DNA from: Ruegeria pomeroyi
Lineage (GTDB): Bacteria; Pseudomonadota; Alphaproteobacteria; Rhodobacterales; Rhodobacteraceae
DNA: 64,000 bases
Direction: 5' to 3'
Assembly: GCF_021405525.1 (NCBI RefSeq)
Contig: NZ_JAGQAG010000001.1
Coordinates: 1,302,001-1,366,000, forward strand
The first letter of the stretch is position 1. The number at the start of each line of letters is the position of its first letter. Positions 58,497 to 64,000 of this stretch are shown here, piece after piece. The notes under the pieces are model-generated. The model saw only the letters and a list, made by a program, of their open reading frames with translations, ran no database searches and had not been told where the DNA came from. Position numbers and translations under genes: made by a program.

Positions 58497-60008
58497 TCAG
58501 CCATTCAGTTTCTTCGAAACCATCTGGTTGACGACACCCGGATTGGCCTTGCCGCCGGTGGCCTTCATCACCTGACCCACGAACCAGCCCGCCAGTTTCG
58601 GGTTCACCTTGGCCTTTTCCACCTGCGCCGGGTTGGCGGCGATGATCTCGTCCAGCGCGGCCTCGATGGCGCCGGTGTCGGTCACCTGTTTCATGCCGCG
58701 GGCCTCGACGATCTCGGCCGGGTCACCGCCTTCGGTATAGACGATTTCGAACAGGTCCTTGGCAATCTTGCCCGAGATCGCATCCGACGCGATCAGGTCG
58801 ATGATGCCGCCCAGCTGCGCCGGGCTGACCGGGCTGTCGGTGATATCGTGGTCCTCTTTCTTCAGCCGTCCGAACAACTCGTTGATGACCCAGTTGGCCG
58901 CCAGCTTGCCGTTGCGGTCCTTGGCCACTTCCTCGAAATAAGCGGCCGATTCCACCTCGGCGGTCAGCACCGAGGCGTCATAATCGGTCAGGCCGAAATC
59001 CTTGATGAAACGCGCCTTTTTGTCGTCCGGCAGTTCGGGCAGGTTGGCCGCGATATCATCGACCCAGGCCTGCTCGATCTCCAGCGGCAACAGGTCGGGA
59101 TCGGGGAAGTAGCGGTAATCATGCGCCTCTTCCTTGGACCGCATCGAGCGGGTCTCGTTCTTGTCCGGGTCATAGAGCCGGGTTTCCTGATCCACCTTGC
59201 CACCCGCCTCGACAATGGCGATCTGGCGGCGCGCCTCATATTCGATGGCCGCCTGGATGAAGCGCATCGAGTTCATGTTCTTGATCTCGCAGCGCGTGCC
59301 CAGATGCGAAAAGTCCTGTGTTTCCTGATACTTCTCATAGGCGCCCGGACGGCAGATCGACACGTTCACATCGGCCCGCAGGTTGCCGTTCTGCATGTTG
59401 CCGTCGCAAGTGCCCAGATAGCGCAGGATCTGGCGCAGCTTGGCGATATAGGCGGCGGCCTCTTCGGGGCCACGGATATCGGGACGGCTGACGATCTCCA
59501 TCAGGCAGACGCCGGTCCGGTTCAGGTCGACAAAGGACATGTTCGGATCCATGTCGTGGATCGACTTGCCCGCGTCCTGTTCCATGTGGATACGTTCGAT
59601 CCGGACCCGGCGCGCGGTGCCGTCGCCCATCTCGACCAGCACTTCGCCTTCGCCCACAATAGGATGATAAAGCTGGGAGATCTGGTATCCCTGTGGCAGG
59701 TCGGGATAGAAATAGTTCTTGCGGTCAAAGGCGGATTTCAGGTTGATCTCGGCCTTCAGCCCCAGCCCGGTGCGCACCGCCTGTTCGACGCAGAACTCGT
59801 TGATCACAGGCAGCATGCCCGGCATCGCCGCATCCACGAAAGAGACGTTGGAATTGGGCTCGGCGCCAAAAGCGGTAGAGGCGCCCGAGAACAGTTTCGC
59901 CTGCGACGCGACCTGAGCATGCACCTCCATGCCAATCACCAGTTCCCAGTCGTGCTTGGCACCGGCGATGGTCTTGGGTTTGGGGGTCTCGAAGGTCAGG
60001 TCCAGCAT
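58497..60008 (-). CDS. gatB: Aspartyl/glutamyl-tRNA amidotransferase subunit B
   Basis: 503 residues. GatB amidates Glu-tRNA(Gln) and Asp-tRNA(Asn) in the GatCAB complex. Signature motifs: [22 protein letters not shown] (about 21-42), [53 protein letters not shown] and [18 protein letters not shown]. The C-terminal YqeY-like domain is complete (ends [10 protein letters not shown]). gatA and gatC are not in the window. AGAGGC precedes ATG. Confidence 0.97.
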   Translation of the reverse strand: MLDLTFETPKPKTIAGAKHDWELVIGMEVHAQVASQAKLFSGASTAFGAEPNSNVSFVDAAMPGMLPVINEFCVEQAVRTGLGLKAEINLKSAFDRKNYFYPDLPQGYQISQLYHPIVGEGEVLVEMGDGTARRVRIERIHMEQDAGKSIHDMDPNMSFVDLNRTGVCLMEIVSRPDIRGPEEAAAYIAKLRQILRYLGTCDGNMQNGNLRADVNVSICRPGAYEKYQETQDFSHLGTRCEIKNMNSMRFIQAAIEYEARRQIAIVEAGGKVDQETRLYDPDKNETRSMRSKEEAHDYRYFPDPDLLPLEIEQAWVDDIAANLPELPDDKKARFIKDFGLTDYDASVLTAEVESAAYFEEVAKDRNGKLAANWVINELFGRLKKEDHDITDSPVSPAQLGGIIDLIASDAISGKIAKDLFEIVYTEGGDPAEIVEARGMKQVTDTGAIEAALDEIIAANPAQVEKAKVNPKLAGWFVGQVMKATGGKANPGVVNQMVSKKLNG

Positions 60009-60149
60009 GGGTGTGCCTCTTGTCCGCTTGGTTCAAACCGCCTTCTAGGCGCGTGCGCGGCGTTGGGCAAGGGGGCACGGGGAAAGGGGCTTGATCTCAA
60101 CCATGGTTGAGGCGGCAGGTTGGGACGAATCCAGAAGGGAGGCACGGAA

Positions 60150-61013
60150 ATGAGGCTGTTTGTGACAGGGGCCAGCGGGTTGGTCGGAGGCGCGGTTCTG
60201 CGCGCTGGCGTCGCGGCGGGGCACCAGGTGACCGGGTTGGCCCGGTCCGGCCACGCGGCCGCGCAGGTAGAGGGTGACGGAGGGCAGGTCCGTCGCGGCG
60301 ATCTGCGTCAACCCGAGGTCTGGGCGGCAGAGGCGGTAGCGGCGGATGCCATCATCCATGCCGCGGCCACATTCGGCCCGGATATGGGCGAAGTTGACCG
60401 CGCCGCGATGGAGGCACTGGTAACGGCAGCGCGCCGGGCCGGGCGCCGTCCGCGCCTGATTTATACAGGCGGCATATGGCTTTACGGCGATACCGGCGGG
60501 CAGGTCAGGGATGAAACCGCGCCCTTTGATCCTGCCACGCCCTGGGGCTGGATGCTTGATACCGTGGCGATGCTCAAGGCCAGCGATGCCACCGATCTGG
60601 CAGTGCTGCATCCGGGTGCGGTCTATGATAGCAACGCGGGTGGCATGCTGGAACGGTTCCACGCGCCCGAGGTCGAGATCCTGGGTGACCCGGCGATCCG
60701 CTGGCCACTGGTGCATGCCGATGACCTGGCACAAGCCTATCTGCTGCTGGCGGGGCTGCCGGGGCAGGGCGGAGATTTCCTCGCCACCGCCGAACCGGGC
60801 CGCCCGGTGGGCGAGATCGCGCGCGCCATCGCCGGGCCGGATGCGTCTATCAGGGTGCTGGACCGGGCCGAGGCCTTGGTGCGTTATGGCGACAGCGCCT
60901 TGGGGCCGATGCTGGATCAAAGGCTGGCTGCACCGCGCCTGACCGCGCTGGGCTGGCGCCCCCGGTTCGACGATGTCACCCGAAGCGGGGGACCTCAGGC
61001 GCCGTGCAGCTGA
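60150..61013 (+). CDS. NAD-dependent epimerase/dehydratase family protein (extended SDR)
   Basis: 287 residues from ATG at 60150 after GAAGGGAGG. Atypical/extended short-chain dehydrogenase: cofactor motif MRLFVTGASGLVGGAVL (1-17), IIHAAATFGPD near 71-81, and RWPLVHADDLAQAYLLL near 190-206, the usual late block. The active-site Tyr-x3-Lys is not clear: IYTGGIWLYGD occupies its place and no Lys follows at the right spacing, so catalysis may differ. Tail-to-tail overlap of 19 bp with the next gene. Confidence 0.78.
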   Translation: MRLFVTGASGLVGGAVLRAGVAAGHQVTGLARSGHAAAQVEGDGGQVRRGDLRQPEVWAAEAVAADAIIHAAATFGPDMGEVDRAAMEALVTAARRAGRRPRLIYTGGIWLYGDTGGQVRDETAPFDPATPWGWMLDTVAMLKASDATDLAVLHPGAVYDSNAGGMLERFHAPEVEILGDPAIRWPLVHADDLAQAYLLLAGLPGQGGDFLATAEPGRPVGEIARAIAGPDASIRVLDRAEALVRYGDSALGPMLDQRLAAPRLTALGWRPRFDDVTRSGGPQAPCS

Positions 61014-62260
61014 GGCCCCTCGGGCGTGAAAACGACCCGGTTGCCCTCGCGGATCTCGTCGCGGAACAGATTGGCGATGACCTGCAGGGCATCGGCCCGC
61101 CCGCGCGCGGCGAACCGGCTGGGTGAACTGACGCGCATGTTGTTGTCGAAGCCATCGGCGGCATGCGCCCAGATCATCGGATGCACTTCGGTCAGGTGGT
61201 CGCGGATCAACCAGTCGGCCGCGTTGCAGATACGGATGCGGTTCAGATCCGCTTCTTCATGCAGGCCAAGATTGCCGCGCAGGGTCACCGCGCAATAGGA
61301 CGCCAGCATGTTGATGGTCTCTTGCTCGGGGCGGGCGCGCACGATGTCCCGCAACCCGTCGACAAAGAAGTCGACATCGACGCGGGCACAGGCCTCTTCA
61401 TCCTGGGCGATCGCGTCCAGGCTGACCCAAGTATAACCGCCGGCGCCCCAGATATCCTGTGTCCGCGCGGCGGTCCGGCGGGCCTCCAGTTCCAATTCCG
61501 CGTAGGAGCCGAACCAGCGCGGCAACAGGTGGTTGCCCAGCGCGCGCATGTGGCGGGGATTGTACGGATCGAGGTCGATCAGTGCCTCGTAGCAATCCGC
61601 GACCCTGCGTTGCGGCGTCCGGCGACCGGCCAGCAAGGCGCAGCAGGCCGATTGCAGGACCGGGCTGTCCATCCTGACGCCGCACCAGGGTGACAGGATC
61701 TCGATGGCGCGGTCGAAATGCGCGGCGCATTTCTCGCGGTGGAGTCGGGGCACGATCGTGTCCCATCCGGTGCCGCGCCAGGCCCAGGCCAGGTCGATAT
61801 GGGTCAGCGCCACGATCAGCGCGATATAGGGATCGTCGGCATGATCCTGACGCACGAATTCCAGCGCCCGGATCCCGTTGATCAACGGGGCCTGATCGGT
61901 GCGATGGCTGTCCATCAGCGCCTCTTCGACGGCCAGCACCACGTCGGATCGGGCACCAAAGGCCAGCAGGTCGGCAACCGGGGTCCCGCCCGGCGTGGCT
62001 TCGCGAGTGGCATCGGCGGCGCGGATTTCATCCGACAGGTCCTGCCAGCGCTCTTGCCGGGCCAGGAACTGGCCATGAGCGCGCAGCCTGGCGCGGATGT
62101 CTTCGTCCTGTCCGTGCTCGGCGATCGGGATCGACAGGAAATCTTCGAGCCGGATCGGAGGGCGCGGTTCTGTCTGAGTCGAGAAGTCGACCGCGCGACC
62201 GAACAGTCGCGCGGTCAGATCAGGCAAAGAAGTCAGAACGGTGCGGGATCTTTTCAGCAT
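60995..62260 (-). CDS. Unrecognised 421-residue cytoplasmic protein
   Basis: ATG at 62260 (MLKRSRTVLTSLPDL). No signal peptide or membrane segment. Composition and spacing (for example ALIVALTHIDLAWAWRGTG, HFDRAIEILSPWCG, DCYEALIDLDPYNPRHMRALG, LELEARRTAARTQDIWG) suggest a mostly alpha-helical, TPR-like solenoid. I cannot name a family. A longer upstream frame is available but its first 61 residues look non-coding. Confidence 0.6.
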   Translation of the reverse strand: MLKRSRTVLTSLPDLTARLFGRAVDFSTQTEPRPPIRLEDFLSIPIAEHGQDEDIRARLRAHGQFLARQERWQDLSDEIRAADATREATPGGTPVADLLAFGARSDVVLAVEEALMDSHRTDQAPLINGIRALEFVRQDHADDPYIALIVALTHIDLAWAWRGTGWDTIVPRLHREKCAAHFDRAIEILSPWCGVRMDSPVLQSACCALLAGRRTPQRRVADCYEALIDLDPYNPRHMRALGNHLLPRWFGSYAELELEARRTAARTQDIWGAGGYTWVSLDAIAQDEEACARVDVDFFVDGLRDIVRARPEQETINMLASYCAVTLRGNLGLHEEADLNRIRICNAADWLIRDHLTEVHPMIWAHAADGFDNNMRVSSPSRFAARGRADALQVIANLFRDEIREGNRVVFTPEGPQLHGA

Positions 62261-62402
62261 ACTGATTAATGCTTGGCCTGTGTGGTGTCGTATTGGCTTC
62301 AGGCTGACGCTGATTTGCGGCACAAAAAAGGCTGGAGCGGGGTGTTTCGGGACAGGTTTTGCGGCGGGCTCTGGGGATTGCGCCCGGACTGGCATCAATC
62401 CG

Positions 62403-62834
62403 CTAACGACCGGCGAAATGATGCCGAACCACGGCCAGTCCACGCGCGGTCAGGATCTCTTCGAACTCACGATGCGGGGGCAGAGACTCTTGTGGCAGCC
62501 GTATCTCTTTGCCTGAATGCAGGCACAGCGTGGCGCGAATGCTGAAATCCCAGCGCGTATCCAGCCGTACCTGCGCGATCTCGTCCAGCGCGACAGACCC
62601 GTCCAGGCACCCCGAGAACCAGCTGAGCCGAGCGGCGTCCAGATCGAGACCCGAGCGGCGGTCGGTGATGATCTCGGACAACAGCGGCAGGGTCGGCAGG
62701 GCGCACAGCGCGATCAGCCACCAGGCCGCTTGAAACAGAACCATCACCGTCGCAAGCCCCGTCCAGACCGCCAGCAGCAGCACGACATTGCGGGGGCTGC
62801 GGGCGTGGCGGACATAACGCAGGGGTTCGGTCAT
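62403..62834 (-). CDS. Small membrane protein of unknown function
   Basis: 143 residues from ATG at 62834; a GTG at 62846 overlapping the SDR stop (GTGA) is an equal alternative. Two hydrophobic helices at about 19-50 (VVLLLAVWTGLATVMVLFQAAWWLIALCALPTL, split) are followed by a soluble PH-like domain (RLSWFSGCLDGSVALDEIAQVRLDT, then KEIRLPQESLPP). Third gene of the pepN-SDR operon. Function unknown. Confidence 0.65.
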   Translation of the reverse strand: MTEPLRYVRHARSPRNVVLLLAVWTGLATVMVLFQAAWWLIALCALPTLPLLSEIITDRRSGLDLDAARLSWFSGCLDGSVALDEIAQVRLDTRWDFSIRATLCLHSGKEIRLPQESLPPHREFEEILTARGLAVVRHHFAGR

Positions 62835-62842
62835 CGCGAGGA

Positions 62843-63583
62843 TCACCGCCCGCCGCTGACGTCGAGCGTGGTGCCGGTGATGTAAGACGCCGCGTCCGAC
62901 AGCAGGAACAGCACCGCCTCGGCCACTTCGGTCGCGGAGCCGGTGCGCTGCATCGGCACGCCCGGCGCCAACCGTTGCGCCCGGTCCGGTTCGCCGCCCT
63001 TGGCGTGGATCCCGGTCTCGATCAGACCGGGGCGGAGCGCGTTGACGCGGATCCCCTCTGCGGCGACCTCGTCGGCGAGGCCCTTGGTAAAGGTGTCGAT
63101 CGCGGCCTTGCTGGCGGCGTAATCGACATATTGGTTGGCCGAGCCCAGACGCGCAGCGGCAGAGGAAAGATTGACGATGGCGCCGCCCCGGCCATGGGCC
63201 TGCATCCGCAGCACCGCCTCTTTGGCGACCAGAATGGCGCCGATCACGTTGACATCGAACATGCGCCTCAGCCGCGCATGGGTCAGGTCGGTGACACGGG
63301 CGGCGCGGTCGACGATGCCAGCATTGTTGACCAGCCCGTCGAGGCGGTCAAAGCCCTCATCCACCCGCGCATAGATGCGCCGGATGTCTTCGGGGTCGGC
63401 CACGTCGCCGGGGCACAGGATCACCTGGGCACCGGCGTCGCGGGCGGCCTCGGCCACCGACTCGGCCCCGGCCCGGTCCTGCCGGTAGTTGAGCGCGAGG
63501 TCATAGCCGCACATGGCGGCAAGGCGGGCGATGGCGGCGCCGATCCCGGCGCTGGCCCCGGTGATGAGCAGGGTCCGGCGCAT
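62843..63583 (-). CDS. Short-chain dehydrogenase/reductase
   Basis: 246 residues, classical SDR. TGASAGIGAAIARLA (7-21) binds the cofactor, NNAGIV follows near 87-92, and the active site is in NLSSAAARLG with YAASKAAID (Tyr-x3-Lys). Ends DVSGGR as usual. Resembles FabG-like and glucose-dehydrogenase-like members; substrate unknown. It starts 3 bp after the pepN stop. Confidence 0.88.
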   Translation of the reverse strand: MRRTLLITGASAGIGAAIARLAAMCGYDLALNYRQDRAGAESVAEAARDAGAQVILCPGDVADPEDIRRIYARVDEGFDRLDGLVNNAGIVDRAARVTDLTHARLRRMFDVNVIGAILVAKEAVLRMQAHGRGGAIVNLSSAAARLGSANQYVDYAASKAAIDTFTKGLADEVAAEGIRVNALRPGLIETGIHAKGGEPDRAQRLAPGVPMQRTGSATEVAEAVLFLLSDAASYITGTTLDVSGGR

Positions 63584-63586
63584 GGC

Positions 63587-64000
63587 TCAGCTGCCCCGGA
63601 TGCGGGTCAGCATCTCGGTGGTGTCCCGGCTGAGGTTCGGCTGGGCCAGAATGCGATCCAGCTGGGCGCCGATCAGCACCTGCCGGTCGTCGTCATACCG
63701 TCGCCAGGTCTGATAGGCCGAGCACATCCGCGCGGTGGTCTGCGGGTTTACCGGATCGAGCCGGATCAGCCAGTCCGCCAACAGCTGGTATGCCGCGCCC
63801 GAGGCATGATGGAAGCCGGCATGGTGCATGGCCAGCGCGCCGAAGACGGCACGGAACCGGTTCGGATTGCGCCAGTTGAACTCGGCATGCGCGCTCAGGC
63901 GCCGGGCGGTTTCCGCCGCCTGTTCGGGCGCCGCCAGTGCCACCTGAAGCCCGAACCATTTGTCGATCACCAGCCGGTCGCTGCGCCACTGGTCATAAAA
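63587..64000 (-). CDS. pepN: Aminopeptidase N, C-terminal part (5' end outside window)
   Basis: 138 residues are visible; the frame runs open to the window edge. FYDQWRSDRLVIDKWFGLQV, DPVNPQTTARM and QTWRRYDDDRQVLIGAQLDRI match the C-terminal ARM-like domain of bacterial PepN (E. coli type). The zinc HExxH site is outside the window. First visible gene of the operon with the SDR and the membrane protein. Confidence 0.88.
   Translation of the reverse strand, partial: FYDQWRSDRLVIDKWFGLQVALAAPEQAAETARRLSAHAEFNWRNPNRFRAVFGALAMHHAGFHHASGAAYQLLADWLIRLDPVNPQTTARMCSAYQTWRRYDDDRQVLIGAQLDRILAQPNLSRDTTEMLTRIRGS

Noticed and set aside
1-64000. CRISPR arrays, tRNA or rRNA genes, transposases, integrases, phage genes
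   Set aside because: None was recognised on reading both strands; the repeats found are too few and irregular for CRISPR.
63587-64000. Interpretation of the last gene as a TPR or unknown protein
   Set aside because: The DKWF, NPQT and WRRYD patterns fit the C-terminal domain of aminopeptidase N much better.

Overview
The window is chromosomal DNA of very high GC content with tight, often overlapping gene order. The gene families point to a marine alphaproteobacterium of the Rhodobacteraceae (Roseobacter/Ruegeria type): a group-2 Mrp (pha) antiporter operon with fused MrpA-MrpB, a SelD-flavoprotein fusion, the aerobic cob pathway with CobE/CobF/CobG, CbtAB, CobS/CobT next to a J-domain protein and BolA, and opgCGH. 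The organism call is inference from gene content; no rRNA, tRNA, prophage, transposase or CRISPR array was seen.

Layout. 1-2 kb: tail of a glutathione S-transferase, an SRAP-domain protein and the tRNA 2-selenouridine synthase mnmH. 2-10.2 kb (minus): the operon phaAB-phaC-phaD-phaE-phaF-phaG ending in a SelD fusion that makes the selenophosphate used by MnmH. 10.4-11.7 kb: exported rhodanese and exported esterase. 11.7-17.7 kb (minus): TPR protein, opgC, opgG, opgH for periplasmic glucans. 17.9-28 kb: a metabolic island with a CaiB-type CoA transferase, two ThDP enzymes, DUF302, a DapA-like aldolase with altered active site, a compact CoxL-like molybdenum hydroxylase, aspartate dehydrogenase and a LysR regulator.

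28-44.2 kb is a B12 region: DUF1636 protein, His-rich exported protein, cobalt transporter cbtBA behind a cobalamin riboswitch, then cobF-A-B-M-E-L (minus), cobK (plus) and cobJ-I-H-G-N-W plus a second DUF1636 gene behind a second cobalamin riboswitch. Together these cover uroporphyrinogen III to hydrogenobyrinic acid a,c-diamide and its cobalt chelation; the remaining chelatase subunits cobT and cobS lie at 51.9-54.8 kb. Adenosylation and nucleotide-loop genes are not in the window.

44.3-51.8 kb: LysR regulator divergent from a hydroxyisobutyrate-dehydrogenase-like enzyme with two strong palindromes between them, DUF427, aminopeptidase P, a small exported protein, two tandem paralogous proteins that join an OmpR-type DNA-binding domain to an alpha/beta hydrolase, and a divergent 58-residue basic protein. 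55-64 kb: J-domain protein, bolA, DUF4177 and DUF4142 proteins, an OxyR-like LysR regulator, gatB, an epimerase, an unrecognised 421-residue protein, and a pepN-SDR-membrane-protein operon running off the right edge.

The best candidates for something undescribed are the tandem DNA-binding/hydrolase regulators with their small divergent partner, the DapA-like enzyme lacking the usual pyruvate-binding motif next to a shortened molybdenum hydroxylase, the His-rich exported protein beside CbtAB, and the cobL/cobK start codons that interlock on one CATG.
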